Shown here one piece after another: positions 34,339 through 44,167 of a DNA stretch of 45,223 bases (its first letter is position 1; every line of letters begins with the position of its first letter). The notes beneath the pieces are model-generated. The model had not been told where the DNA came from, did not search any database, and was given only the letters and a program-made list of their open reading frames with translations. The stretch lies in the NCBI GenBank assembly GCA_040226215.1, contig JAVKFF010000005.1, positions 1 through 45,223 on the forward strand, given 5' to 3'. The DNA comes from JAVKFF01 sp040226215. GTDB lineage: Bacteria > Pseudomonadota > Alphaproteobacteria > DSM-16000 > Inquilinaceae. A program made the translations under genes and the position numbers.

Positions 34339-34896
34339 ATGTCCTCTCCCACCGCCGACGGATTTCCCGGCTGGCACGGCACGACGATCGTGTCGGTCAG
34401 GCGCGACGGCAAGGTCGTGATCGCCGGCGACGGGCAGGTCACCGCCGGCAACACCATCATGAAGGCCACGGCGCGCAAGGTGCGGCGCCTGGGCGATGGC
34501 GAGGTGGTCGCCGGGTTCGCCGGCGCCACCGCGGACGCCTTCGCCCTTTTCGAGCGCCTGGAAGCCCAGCTCGAGAAGCACCCGGGTCAACTGACCCGCG
34601 CCTGTGTGGAGATGGCCAAGGACTGGCGCACGGACCGCTACCTGCGCCGGCTGGAGGCGATGATGCTGGTGGCCGACAAGGGCGTCTCCCTGACGCTGAC
34701 CGGCACCGGCGACGTGATGGAGCCAGATGACGGGCTGATGGCCATCGGTTCCGGCGGGCCCATGGCGCTTGCCGCCGCCCGCGCGCTGATCGACCTGCCC
34801 GGCCTCGACGCCGAGGCGATCGCCCGCAAGGCGCTGGGCATCGCCGCGCAAATCGACATCTACACCAACGACAAGATCGTTGTGGAAAGCATCTGA
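34339..34896 (+). CDS. hslV: ATP-dependent protease subunit HslV
   Basis: 185 residues, the peptidase of the HslUV (ClpQY) complex in the cytosol. The N-terminal nucleophile Thr lies in HGTTIVSVRRDGKVVIAGDG, after a 14-residue propeptide, so processing should expose it. The GDGQVT and GSGG motifs are typical of proteasome-like subunits. It is followed by hslU with a nine-base gap, so they are one operon. Confidence 0.97.
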   Translation: MSSPTADGFPGWHGTTIVSVRRDGKVVIAGDGQVTAGNTIMKATARKVRRLGDGEVVAGFAGATADAFALFERLEAQLEKHPGQLTRACVEMAKDWRTDRYLRRLEAMMLVADKGVSLTLTGTGDVMEPDDGLMAIGSGGPMALAAARALIDLPGLDAEAIARKALGIAAQIDIYTNDKIVVESI

Positions 34897-34905
34897 TCCT
34901 TGCCC

Positions 34906-36285
34906 ATGCCCGACAGCACACAGCCCGACAATCCGGGGCCCGAAACGGCCTGGCCGACGACCGAGGCCAAGGCCGTCTCCTCCGCCTTCTCGCCGCGCGA
35001 GATCGTCTCCGAGCTCGACCGCTACATCGTCGGTCAGAACGAGGCCAAGCGCGCGGTCGCCATCGCGCTCAGGAACCGCTGGCGGCGCCAGCAGCTCGAC
35101 GAGGATCTCGCCGCCGAGGTGCTGCCCAAGAACATCCTGATGATCGGCCCCACCGGCGTCGGCAAGACCGAGATCGCCCGTAGGCTCGCCAAGCTGGCCC
35201 AGGCGCCCTTCCTAAAGGTCGAGGCGACCAAGTTCACCGAGGTCGGCTATGTCGGCCGCGATGTCGAGCAGATCGTCCGCGACCTGCTGGAGATCTCCAT
35301 CACCATGACGCGCGACCGGCTGCGCAAGGCGGTCAAGGCCAAGGCCGAGGTGGCGGCGGAGGAGCGGGTGATCGACGCGCTGGTCGGCTCGAACGCCGGC
35401 AGCGACACGCGCCAGAAGTTCCGCAAGATGCTGCGCGAGGGCAGCCTGAACGAGCGCGAGGTGGAGGTCGAGGTGGCCGACACGGGCTCGGGCCTGCCCT
35501 CCTTCGACATTCCGGGCATGCCCGGCGCCCAGATCGGCATGGTCAATCTCGGCGACATGCTGGGCAAGGCCTTCGGCGGGCGCACCAAGAAGCGCCGCAT
35601 GACCGTGGCCGACAGCTACGAGGTGCTGGTCGCCGAGGAGTCCGACAAGCTGCTGGACCAGGAGACGGTGACCGCCGAGGCGATCCACCTGGTCGAGCAG
35701 CACGGCATCGTCTTCCTCGACGAGATCGACAAGATCACCGCGCGGTCCGAGCGCGCCGGCGCGGATGTCAGCCGCGAGGGCGTGCAGCGCGACCTGCTGC
35801 CGCTGATCGAGGGTACCCAGGTGGCGACCAAGCACGGCACGGTCCGGACCGACCACATCCTGTTCGTCGCCTCCGGCGCCTTCCAGCTCGCCAAGCCGTC
35901 CGACCTGCTGCCCGAACTGCAGGGCCGGCTGCCCATCCGGGTCGAGCTGCGGGCGCTGACCAAGGACGATTTCCGGCGCATCCTGACTGAGCCCGACTAC
36001 AATCTGATCCGGCAGTACACGGCACTCCTGGGCACCGAGGACGTCACGCTCCAGTTCACCGACAGCGCCATCGACGAACTGGCCAGCCTGGCCGCCGACA
36101 TCAACGAGGCGGTGGAGAACATCGGTGCCCGGCGCCTGCACACGGTGATCGAGAAGCTGCTGGACGAGATCAGCTTCACCGCCTCGGACCGCGGCGGCGA
36201 GACCGTCACCATCGACGACACCTATGTCCGCGAGCGCGTCGCCCCGCTGGCCAAGGATTCCGATCTCAGCCGGTTCATCCTTTGA
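34906..36285 (+). CDS. hslU: ATP-dependent protease ATPase subunit HslU
   Basis: 459 residues. HslU unfolds and feeds substrates to HslV. Walker A is GPTGVGKT at 81-88 and Walker B is GIVFLDEIDKI. The I domain is in between (ERVIDALVGSNAG and on). GRLPIRVEL and the C-terminal DLSRFIL tail, which docks into HslV, are present. The ATG at 34906 is preferred to a TTG six bases earlier. A short stem (ACTCCGGCGTCGGAG) just after the stop may end the transcript. Confidence 0.97.
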   Translation: MPDSTQPDNPGPETAWPTTEAKAVSSAFSPREIVSELDRYIVGQNEAKRAVAIALRNRWRRQQLDEDLAAEVLPKNILMIGPTGVGKTEIARRLAKLAQAPFLKVEATKFTEVGYVGRDVEQIVRDLLEISITMTRDRLRKAVKAKAEVAAEERVIDALVGSNAGSDTRQKFRKMLREGSLNEREVEVEVADTGSGLPSFDIPGMPGAQIGMVNLGDMLGKAFGGRTKKRRMTVADSYEVLVAEESDKLLDQETVTAEAIHLVEQHGIVFLDEIDKITARSERAGADVSREGVQRDLLPLIEGTQVATKHGTVRTDHILFVASGAFQLAKPSDLLPELQGRLPIRVELRALTKDDFRRILTEPDYNLIRQYTALLGTEDVTLQFTDSAIDELASLAADINEAVENIGARRLHTVIEKLLDEISFTASDRGGETVTIDDTYVRERVAPLAKDSDLSRFIL

Positions 36286-36458
36286 CCGGGACTCCGGCGT
36301 CGGAGGCGGGCACGGTGCGCCACATGGGCGGACTGGGCTCGCTCATTCCGGATAGACGATTGGCGTAAGTTCGCTCGTCTCTGGGTTGCACACAGCCGGA
36401 ACCGCAGGAATTCTGTCTTTCCGACCGTTCCCGCCAGCACCCTTCCGAAGGCTTCCCC

Positions 36459-37378
36459 ATGCCGTTCCCGTCCCGACCGCGCGCGATCGCAAGCGTCGCG
36501 CCCTTCCTTGCCGTCACCCTGGGCAGACACCCACCTGGGCGCAGATCGAGTCCCTCGATCTCATCTTCGAGGGCGCCTACCGCTTCGGCGAGGAGGACGC
36601 CGTCATCTTCGACGATCCCGACGGCCGGGTGGGCACCACGGGAACGGGCGACGGCTATGCCGGCGCCTTCGCCCTCACGCTCGGTGGGGACGGCTGGCAC
36701 GGCCTGTTCCGTGCCGGGCACTTCAGCACCAGCGACGCCGACAGCGGCAGCGACGTCACGCCCTTTCCACCCTTCGGCGACACCACCACGGTCGAGACCC
36801 TCGACCACAGCCTTCGCGGCTCCACCATCGACCTGCTGGCCGGCACCAATGTGATGCTCGGCGACAGCACGCTGAGCCTGCTCGGCGGCCTGCGCTACGC
36901 CCGGATCGAGCATGGCCTCCACGGCATGACCGACAACACCGGCGGGCTGTTCGACTCCGTGATCATTGCCGACGACAGCGTCACCTTCACCGGTATCGGA
37001 CCGCGCGCGGAGGCGGCGCTGACCACGCCGCTAACCGACGGCGTCGCGCTGGTCGTCGGAGCCGGCGGCACCTTCTTTCGCGGCCAGGCGGAGGCGATCC
37101 GCCGTTTCGGCTTCTCGCTCGGCGGCGACCCGTTCAGCTTCGGCGAAAGCCGCTATGACGAGCACCGCACCGTCTACCAGCTCGACGGCCTGATCGGCGT
37201 CGAGGTCGACCTGGCACCGCTGCTCGGCGATACCGGCGCCGTGCTCGCCGCCGGCTACCGCATCGATGCCTGGTGGAACACCTATGATCTGCGCGCCTTC
37301 GACCCCCTCGCGCCGGAAACCGAGGACCGGCTCTGGCAACACGGCCCCTTCGTCCGGCTGACGGTGCCGCTGCTCTGA
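36459..37378 (+). pseudogene. Outer-membrane beta-barrel protein with a frameshift after the signal peptide
   Basis: The barrel frame (from about 36524) reads TPTWAQIESLDLIFEGAYRFG, then alternating strands such as LLGGLRYARIEHGLHG and FTGIGPRAEAALTTPL, ending GPFVRLTVPLL, like porin-type or Legionella-MOMP-type barrels. No normal start lies in that frame. The ATG at 36459 opens a different frame with a signal-like MPFPSRPRAIASVAPFLAVT. Joining them needs a shift near 36520-36524. This may be a sequencing error, a recent mutation, or a phase-variable site. The strands suggest an outer-membrane protein of about 280 mature residues. Confidence 0.65.
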
Positions 37379-37448
37379 TCGCCGGCACCGCCGGTTGAGC
37401 GCCGGTGGACGGGGCGCGCTTGCGGCGATACCGCCGGCGCGCTACCTG

Positions 37449-39452
37449 ATGGTCCCCATGGACCGCCCGCCCTTCGACCCGGCCGACAGCGCCGCCGACC
37501 CGACCGTGCCCGATGCCGGGTTCGCGCTGGCGCGGCTGAAGCCGCGGCTGCAGGAACGCTTCGCCGGCCGGCTGGATGCCGAGCGCTGGCGCGTGGCGGA
37601 GACCAGGCTCGACCGGCATTTTCCGCGTCTTTTCGAACGGCTGCTGCGCCTCTACGGCCGCCAGTACGACTTCTTCTGGCACCTGGAGGAGATCGTGGCG
37701 ACCGCGCTCGACGCGCTGGCGGCACGGTCGGCGCCGCTGCAGGCCCGCGACCGCGAGGCCGAGGCCAGCGAGGCGGCCGGAAGACCCTGGTTCGCCGGGC
37801 ACGAGCAGATCGGCGCCGTCGCCTATGTCGACCGCTGGGCGGGGACGCTCGCCGACCTCCCGGCGAAGCTGCCCTATCTGCGGGATCTCGGCGTCACCTA
37901 TCTGCACCTGATGCCGCTGCTGCGCGCCCGCGAGGGGGAGAATGATGGCGGCTATGCCGTCGCCTCCTACCGCGAGGTGGAGCCGCGGCTGGGGTCGATG
38001 GGCGAGCTCGAGGCGCTGGCCGGCACGCTGCGCGAGGCCGGCATCCGGCTGTGCGTCGACTTCGTCTTCAACCACACCGCCGACAGCCATGACTGGGCGG
38101 AACGGGCCAAGGCTGGCGATCCCTGGTACCGGACCTATTACCGCATGTATCCGGACCGCGCCCTGCCGGACACCTATCAGCCCTATCTGCGCGAGATCTT
38201 CCCCGATCGCGGGCCCGGCCAGTCCCAGGAAAACTTCCTGTGGAACGACCGCGTCGGCCGCTATGTCTGGTCGACCTTCTACCCCTATCAATGGGACCTG
38301 AATTTCGGCAATCCGGCGCTGTTCCGCCAGATGCTGGCGGAGATGCTGTTCCTCGCCAATCGCGGCATCGAGGTGCTGCGCCTGGACGCCGTGCCCTTCC
38401 TGTGGAAGGTGCCGGGGACGAGCTCAGAGAACCTGGAGGAGGCGCACCTGCTGATCCAGGCCTACAACGCCGCCGCCCGCATCGCCGCCCCGGCCCTGAC
38501 CTTCAAGTCGGAGGCCATCGTCCACCCCGACGAGGTCGCCCGCTATGTCGGCACGGGCGAGGCGCAGCTCTCCTACTTCCCGATGTTCATGGTGCTGCTT
38601 TGGGAGGCGCTGGCGACCCGCGACACGCGGCTGATGCGCCATGCCGTGATCAAGCGCTACCGGCTGCCGCCCGGCACCGCCTGGGTGAGCTATCTGCGCT
38701 GCCATGACGATATCGGCTGGGGCTTTGCCGACGAGGATGCCGCCGAGCTCGGCATCGACGGCGCCGACCATCGGCGCTTCCTCAACGCCTTCTACACCGG
38801 GCGCTTCCCCGGCAGCTTCGCCGAGGGTCTGCCCTTCCAGGAGAACCCGCGCACCGGCGACTGCCGCATCTCGGGCCAGGCGGCGAGCCTGGTCGGGCTC
38901 GGCCGCGGCGGCGAGGAAGGCCGGCTGGCGCTGCGCCGGCTGGCCATGCTCTACGGCCTGGTCTTCACGATCGGCGGTCTGCCGCTGATCTATCTCGGGG
39001 ACGAGCTGGCGCTGACCAACGATCCGTCCTATCTGGCCGATCCGACCAAGGCGCATGACAATCGCTGGGCCCACCGGCCGCTGTTCGACTGGCACGCCAT
39101 CGAACGCGACCTTGCCGATCCGGAAAGCCCGGCCGCGGTGACCCGCGCCTGGTTCCGGGCCCTGGCCGGACTGCGCCGCCGCGAGCCCGCCCTGGGCGGC
39201 CAGGACGGCGAGGTGGTGCCGCTGCAGAACCCCCACGTCTTCGGGCTGTTCCGCGGCCATAGGGGCGGACGCCGGTTGTTGGTGCTGGCGAACTTCACGG
39301 AGCGCGACCAGGCCCTCGCCGACCCGGCCCTGCCGGCTGTGCTGGGCGCGGGGAGGTGGACCTGTCTTCTGACCGGCGAGACCTACCGCTGGGGCGCCCA
39401 GGGACTTGTCCTGGCGCCGTACGCGTTCGTCGTCCTGCCGGTGCCCGCCTGA
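37449..39452 (+). CDS. Amylosucrase-family glucosyltransferase (GH13)
   Basis: 667 residues, matching amylosucrase. It would build alpha-1,4-glucan from sucrose or transfer glucose to acceptors. The N-terminal helical domain (about 1-110) precedes the barrel. Catalytic residues are Asp313 (RLDAVPF), Glu355 (FKSEAIVH) and Asp420 (CHDDIGWG). DFVFNHTADSHDW is the conserved region I. A C-terminal beta domain ends FVVLPVPA. It is cytosolic; there is no signal. A nearby ATG at 37458 could also start it. No sucrose permease adjoins. Confidence 0.92.
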   Translation: MVPMDRPPFDPADSAADPTVPDAGFALARLKPRLQERFAGRLDAERWRVAETRLDRHFPRLFERLLRLYGRQYDFFWHLEEIVATALDALAARSAPLQARDREAEASEAAGRPWFAGHEQIGAVAYVDRWAGTLADLPAKLPYLRDLGVTYLHLMPLLRAREGENDGGYAVASYREVEPRLGSMGELEALAGTLREAGIRLCVDFVFNHTADSHDWAERAKAGDPWYRTYYRMYPDRALPDTYQPYLREIFPDRGPGQSQENFLWNDRVGRYVWSTFYPYQWDLNFGNPALFRQMLAEMLFLANRGIEVLRLDAVPFLWKVPGTSSENLEEAHLLIQAYNAAARIAAPALTFKSEAIVHPDEVARYVGTGEAQLSYFPMFMVLLWEALATRDTRLMRHAVIKRYRLPPGTAWVSYLRCHDDIGWGFADEDAAELGIDGADHRRFLNAFYTGRFPGSFAEGLPFQENPRTGDCRISGQAASLVGLGRGGEEGRLALRRLAMLYGLVFTIGGLPLIYLGDELALTNDPSYLADPTKAHDNRWAHRPLFDWHAIERDLADPESPAAVTRAWFRALAGLRRREPALGGQDGEVVPLQNPHVFGLFRGHRGGRRLLVLANFTERDQALADPALPAVLGAGRWTCLLTGETYRWGAQGLVLAPYAFVVLPVPA

Positions 39453-39485
39453 ACGCGGACTCCCGGACGGAGGCGACCCCCGGGG

Positions 39486-39522
39486 CGCGACCCCGGATCG
39501 CGACCCCGGATCGCGACCCCGG
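39486..39522. repeat. 13-bp tandem repeat, nearly three copies
   Basis: CGCGACCCCGGAT at 39486-39498 and 39499-39511, with a partial third to 39522. It fills most of the 78-bp gap between the convergent amylosucrase and secB genes. Function unknown. Confidence 0.85.
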
Positions 39523-39530
39523 CCGCGGTA

Positions 39531-40145
39531 TCAGGCGTTGCCGATGGGCGTGGAGCCGGCGGGTGTGGAGCCGCCGGGGGCCGTGCCGGCCGGAGCCGCG
39601 CCGCCGGCCTGACCCTGCTGCGCCTGCGCCAGACGCTGCACCTGGCGGCGGAACAGGTCGGTGAAGTCGATCGGCTGGATCAGCAGCGGCGGGAAGCCGC
39701 CATTGCGCACCGCCTCGGCGATCACCGCGCGGGCGAAGGGGAACATCTGCCGCGGCGCCTCGATCAGCAGCAGCGGCGCGTGGTGTTCCTTCTTGGTCGA
39801 CGGGTCGAGCGCGACCACACCGCCATAGGACAGCTCCACGATGAAGGCCTGGGTGCCGTCGATGGTGGCGTCGGCGCGCAGGTTGAGCGCCACCTCGTAG
39901 CGATTGCCGTCGAGCTGGGTCGGCCGGGTGTCGACATTGACCTTGACCTGCGGCGGCTGCGTCTGGCCGGTCAGGATGCCGGGCGCGTTCGGATTCTCGA
40001 AGGAGAGATCCTTCACATATTGCGAGACGATCTGGATCTGCGGCACGGCCTGGGCGCCCGCCTGGGCACCTGTCTGCGCGGCGGTCGCGCCCTGGCCGGC
40101 GGTCCCGGCGGCGGCATTGCCCGCCTTGTTCGCGTCATCGGTCAT
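39531..40145 (-). CDS. secB: Protein-export chaperone SecB
   Basis: 204 residues. SecB keeps precursors unfolded and hands them to SecA. QIVSQYVKDLSFENPNAP, VALNLRADATIDGTQAF and the end PPLLIQPIDFTDLFRRQ are conserved. Alphaproteobacterial SecB has an extended Ala/Gly-rich N-terminus (about 38 residues) as here, plus a low-complexity tail of Gln/Ala/Gly/Pro. It lies 235 bp downstream of fxsA on the same strand. Confidence 0.95.
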   Translation of the reverse strand: MTDDANKAGNAAAGTAGQGATAAQTGAQAGAQAVPQIQIVSQYVKDLSFENPNAPGILTGQTQPPQVKVNVDTRPTQLDGNRYEVALNLRADATIDGTQAFIVELSYGGVVALDPSTKKEHHAPLLLIEAPRQMFPFARAVIAEAVRNGGFPPLLIQPIDFTDLFRRQVQRLAQAQQGQAGGAAPAGTAPGGSTPAGSTPIGNA

Positions 40146-40380
40146 CAACACTGCGTCCTTCGTTGGAATTCGGGTCTCACAAGAGTCCGGTCGGGCGCCC
40201 GCAAGGCGATGCCGCCGAGATTCCCGGCCGTGAGCCCCGGTGGAGATCCCTGGCCGAGATCCCCGAAAGCGGCCGGTCGGGCCCGAGGGCCGCGCGCCGA
40301 GGGGATCGGATAAGGTTGCGCGCGGGTGCTACCACGCCTTGGGTCGAGGCGGCAAGGCGGCAGGCCGGACCCGGCGCCTG

Positions 40381-40884
40381 CTATCGACGGCCGCGGCCCC
40401 AGCGGGATTGGCCGATCGCCGGCGTGCCGGGCGCCGCCGGCGGTGGGCCTTCATCGTCGGGCGTGTGGCCGGTCGGCTGCTGCGGTCCGTCATGGCCGCG
40501 TCGGCCGTCGATGGTTACCGAAACCCGACCGCTGCGCTCCAGCCAGCGCCAGATGTAGCGGCCCAGCACGTCGCGCAGCGGCGGTACCAGCAGCATGAAG
40601 CCGATGGTGTCGGTGACGAAGCCGGGGGTCAGAAGCAGCGCGCCGGCGACCAGCAGGCAGACACCGTCGAAGATCGGCTTGACCGGCGGCCGATGGTCGG
40701 CGGCCTGGGCGCGCGCCTCGGCCAGCACCCGTACGCCCTGGTGGCGGATCAGAAGCGAGCCGAGGACGGCCGTGATCAGGATCCCGGCCAGCGTCCAGCC
40801 GATGCCGATGATGCCGCCGATCCAGATGAATACGGCGATCTCCAGCAGCGGAATGGCGATCAGGGCGAGAAGGACGAACGGCAT
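40381..40884 (-). CDS. fxsA: FxsA membrane protein
   Basis: 167 residues. MPFVLLALIAIPLLEIAVFI starts the first of four hydrophobic segments; DGVCLLVAGALLLTPGFVTD and LLVPPLRDVLGRYI are the FxsA signature. Overproduced FxsA suppresses F-plasmid exclusion of phage T7 in E. coli; normal role unknown. The C-terminal 50 residues are hydrophilic. It is divergent from the Tim44-like gene across 205 bp, which should hold both promoters. The 235-bp gap to secB (40146-40380) holds no supported gene. Confidence 0.93.
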   Translation of the reverse strand: MPFVLLALIAIPLLEIAVFIWIGGIIGIGWTLAGILITAVLGSLLIRHQGVRVLAEARAQAADHRPPVKPIFDGVCLLVAGALLLTPGFVTDTIGFMLLVPPLRDVLGRYIWRWLERSGRVSVTIDGRRGHDGPQQPTGHTPDDEGPPPAAPGTPAIGQSRWGRGRR

Positions 40885-41089
40885 GGGCTTTCACTTGCTC
40901 CGGCGCGATTACCTACCTATTTAGCGCATTGTGTTGCCGTACAAGCACTTTTCGCGCGTGGCGGCAGCCTGGCACCGGGGGCGGAGACCGGACGCATCTG
41001 CTCGCGGCGGCGGTCTCTACGGGTGACGACCGGCACCCAAGCGCCTATGATGGCGCGAACGCGGCCCGAAGGATGGGCGTAAGGACGGT

Positions 41090-41797
41090 ATGGGTATCGA
41101 ATATCTCGACATTCTGATCTTCGCGGTAATCGCGGGGTTCCTGATCTTCCGACTGCGCGGCGTACTGGGCCGGCGCACGGGCAATGAGCGTCCGCGGGCC
41201 AATCCCTACAACCGGCCGAGCGAGGCTGAGACCGTAGCCGCCGACAACGTCGTCACCCTGCCGGGGCGACAGCGTGACGCGGGCCAGCAGTCCGGCATCA
41301 CCCAGATCCGCATCGCCGACCCGGACTTCGAACCGGCGGAGTTCCTGGGCGGCGCCCGCATGGCCTTTTCGATGATCATCGAGGCCTTCGCCAAGGGCGA
41401 CACGGCGACCCTGCGGCCGCTGCTCTCCGACGAGCTCTACGACAGCTTCGCCGACGCCATCCGCGAGCGCACGGCGCGCGGCGAGACCCTGGAGACCACG
41501 GTCGTGCGCATCGACGAGGCGAAGATCGCCGAGGCACGCATGGACCACAGCACGGCCGTCGTCACCGTGCGCTTCGTCAGCGAGCAGATCTCGGTCACCC
41601 GGGACGGCGACGGCGCGGTGATCGACGGAGATCCCGAGCGGGCGATCCCCGTCACCGACCTCTGGAGCTTCGCGCGCAACACCCGCTCGTCCGACCCCAA
41701 CTGGATGCTGGTCGAAACCGCCACGCCGGAGGAGGACGAGGACTGGCACGGCGACGAGGAGGGCGGCGAAGCCGGTCCGGCGCAAGCCGGAACCTGA
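41090..41797 (+). CDS. Tim44-like domain protein (TimA)
   Basis: 235 residues. One N-terminal membrane helix (YLDILIFAVIAGFLIF) anchors it. A charged linker leads to the Tim44-like domain (about 75-220): FLGGARMAFSMIIEAFAKGD, TLRPLLSDELYDSF, WSFARNTRSSDPNWMLVE. Such proteins relate to mitochondrial Tim44 and occur beside fxsA, secB and Smr in Alphaproteobacteria. It may assist export or membrane assembly. Confidence 0.93.
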   Translation: MGIEYLDILIFAVIAGFLIFRLRGVLGRRTGNERPRANPYNRPSEAETVAADNVVTLPGRQRDAGQQSGITQIRIADPDFEPAEFLGGARMAFSMIIEAFAKGDTATLRPLLSDELYDSFADAIRERTARGETLETTVVRIDEAKIAEARMDHSTAVVTVRFVSEQISVTRDGDGAVIDGDPERAIPVTDLWSFARNTRSSDPNWMLVETATPEEDEDWHGDEEGGEAGPAQAGT

Positions 41798-41924
41798 AGA
41801 CCCCGCGGGCCGCGCGTCGAGGCGGGCAGACTTGCCAGTCACGCCCGGCACCGGCATCCTGGAGCCAATCTTAGCCGTCTGCGCCCGTCCGCCTCCCCGT
41901 TCGCGACCAGGATGACCTGACCCC

Positions 41925-42716
41925 ATGCCGACACAGCAGCCCGGGCCGACCAGCAAACCTCGCGTCGGGCTGTTCGTCACCTGCCTCGTCGACCTGTTCC
42001 GGCCGAGCGTCGGCTTCGCGGCCATCGCCCTGCTGGAGCGCGCGGGCTGCACGGTCGAGGTTCCCCCGCACCAGACATGTTGCGGCCAGCCGGCCTGGAA
42101 CACCGGCGACGTCAAGGACACCCGCGCCATCGCCGAGCAGGTGATCGGGGCCTTCGAGGGGTTCGACTTCGTGGTCGCACCCTCGGGCAGCTGCGCGGGG
42201 ATGCTGAAGGAGCATTACCCGCGCTTGTTCGCCGAGGATCCGGCCTGGGCGCCGCGCGCCGCCCACCTGGCGGCCCGGACCCACGAACTGGTCAGCTTCC
42301 TGGTCGACCAGCGTGGCCTCGCGGGCGTCGAGGACATCGGTCTTGCCGCCAGCGTCACCTATCACGACAGCTGTTCGGGCCTGCGCGAACTCGGCGTCAA
42401 GGCACAGCCGCGCCAGCTGCTGGCCAGCATTCCGGGCCTCTCCCTGACCGAGATGTCGACGCCGGAAACCTGCTGCGGCTTCGGCGGCACGTTCTGCGTG
42501 AAGTATCCGGAGATATCCAACCGCATGGTCATGGACAAGACAGCTGACATCACGGCGACCGGCGCCGACATGCTGCTGGCCGGCGATCTCGGCTGCCTGC
42601 TGAACATGGCCGGCAAGCTGAAGCGCGAGGGCAGCACGGTTGCCGTGCGCCACGTCGCCGAGGTGCTGGCCGGACGGCTCGACATACCGCCGATCGGCGA
42701 TGCCGGGCCACGCTGA
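41925..42716 (+). CDS. lutA: L-lactate utilisation protein LutA (CCG-domain subunit)
   Basis: 263 residues. Two CCG motifs, QTCCGQPAWN and ETCCGFGGTFC, bind Fe-S or heterodisulfide-type clusters. VTYHDSCSGLRELG precedes the second. LutABC oxidises L-lactate to pyruvate in the cytosol/membrane. The ATG at 41925 has AGGA about ten bases upstream. It begins the operon, 127 bp after the Tim44-like gene. Confidence 0.93.
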   Translation: MPTQQPGPTSKPRVGLFVTCLVDLFRPSVGFAAIALLERAGCTVEVPPHQTCCGQPAWNTGDVKDTRAIAEQVIGAFEGFDFVVAPSGSCAGMLKEHYPRLFAEDPAWAPRAAHLAARTHELVSFLVDQRGLAGVEDIGLAASVTYHDSCSGLRELGVKAQPRQLLASIPGLSLTEMSTPETCCGFGGTFCVKYPEISNRMVMDKTADITATGADMLLAGDLGCLLNMAGKLKREGSTVAVRHVAEVLAGRLDIPPIGDAGPR

Positions 42717-42739
42717 GGACACACCCGACGGAGCGCACG

Positions 42740-44167
42740 ATGATGCAGCCGCAAAGCCACCGCTTCGTCGAGGCCGCCAGGGAGGCGGTTGACGACCAGC
42801 GTCTGAAGAAGGCGCTCGGCAACATGAAGGCGGGTTTCCAGAACAAGCGCGCCGCTACCATCGCCAAGCTGCCCGAGTTCCAGGACCTGCGCGAGCAGGG
42901 CCGGCAGCTGAAGGATCATGTGCTGGCCCATCTCGACGCCTATCTCGAACGCTTCGAGGCCAAGGTCGAGGAGAGCGGCGGCAAGGTGCACTGGGCGCGC
43001 ACCGCCGGCGAGGCGCGCGAGGCGGTGGCGGCGATCTGCCGGGCGGCCGGCGCCAGGACCGTGACCAAGGGCAAGTCCATGGTGGCCGAGGAGATCGGCC
43101 TCAACGAGCACCTGATCGCGGAAGGCTTTACCCCGATCGAGACCGATCTGGGCGAATACATCATCCAGCTGCGCGGCGAGCTGCCGAGCCACATCATCGC
43201 GCCGGCCATCCATCTGAACCGGGAGGATGTGGAGGAGACGTTCCGGGCGCATCACACCGGTCTCGACCCCAAGCGCCGGCTGATCGAGGTGCCGGACTTC
43301 ACCAACGAGGCGCGGCTGATCCTGCGCCAGAAGTTCCAGGAGGCCGATGTCGGCATCACCGGCGCGAATTTCCTGATCGCCGAAACCGGTTCGACCGTCA
43401 TCGTCACCAATGAAGGCAATGGCGACCTGACGCAGAACCTGCCGCGGGTGCATGTGGTGGTGACCTCCATCGACAAGGTGATCCCGACGCTGGAGGACGT
43501 CTCGACCCTGCTGCGCCTGCTCGCCCGCTCGGCCACCGGCCAGGAGTTCTCCGCCTACACCACCTTCTCCACCGGGCCGAAACGGCCGGGCGACCTCGAT
43601 GGGCCCGACGCCTTCCACGTCGTGCTGGTCGACAATGGCCGCTCGGCCCTGCTGGGCACCGAGGCGCAGGACGTGCTGCGCTGCATCCGCTGCGGCGCCT
43701 GCATGAACCATTGCCCGGTCTATGGCGCCATTGGCGGCCACGCCTATGGCTGGGTGGTGCCCGGCCCGATCGGCGCCGCGCTCGACCCCGGGATCATCGG
43801 CGTGAAGGAGGCGCGCCACCTGCCCAACGCCTCGACCTTCTGCGGCAAGTGCGCGGAGGTCTGCCCGATGAAGATCCCGCTGCCGAAGATCATGCACCAC
43901 TGGCGGGTGAAGGAATTCGAGACCAGGGTGCAGCCGGCGAAATATCGCCGCGGCATCGGCCTCTGGGCCTTCTTCGCACGGCGTCCGGGGCTCTATCGGC
44001 TCGGATCGCGGCTGGGCATGGCGCTGCTGGGACGGCTGGGCCGCCGCCGGGGCCGTTTCCGCAGCCTGCCGCTGGCCGGCGCCTGGACCCGCTATCGCGA
44101 CTTCCCCGCACCGGAGGGCGGCACCTTCATGGCGCAATACCGCAAGTCGGGGAAGGCAGGGCAGTGA
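42740..44167 (+). CDS. lutB: L-lactate utilisation iron-sulfur protein LutB
   Basis: 475 residues. The N-terminal LUD domain (about 60-300) includes GITGANFLIAETGSTVIVTN. Two 4Fe-4S motifs follow, CIRCGACMNHCPVYG and CGKCAEVCPMK, and then a C-terminal tail. LutB carries electrons in lactate oxidation. The ATG at 42740 has GGAG about six bases upstream; a second ATG follows at once. It overlaps lutC as GTGA. Confidence 0.95.
   Translation: MMQPQSHRFVEAAREAVDDQRLKKALGNMKAGFQNKRAATIAKLPEFQDLREQGRQLKDHVLAHLDAYLERFEAKVEESGGKVHWARTAGEAREAVAAICRAAGARTVTKGKSMVAEEIGLNEHLIAEGFTPIETDLGEYIIQLRGELPSHIIAPAIHLNREDVEETFRAHHTGLDPKRRLIEVPDFTNEARLILRQKFQEADVGITGANFLIAETGSTVIVTNEGNGDLTQNLPRVHVVVTSIDKVIPTLEDVSTLLRLLARSATGQEFSAYTTFSTGPKRPGDLDGPDAFHVVLVDNGRSALLGTEAQDVLRCIRCGACMNHCPVYGAIGGHAYGWVVPGPIGAALDPGIIGVKEARHLPNASTFCGKCAEVCPMKIPLPKIMHHWRVKEFETRVQPAKYRRGIGLWAFFARRPGLYRLGSRLGMALLGRLGRRRGRFRSLPLAGAWTRYRDFPAPEGGTFMAQYRKSGKAGQ

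Noticed and set aside
34900..34902. TTG start for hslU
   Set aside because: The ATG six bases later matches the family better, and TTG is rare as a start.
36289..36306. Strong terminator after hslU
   Set aside because: Only a 5-bp stem with a 4-base loop and no T-tract; too weak to list.
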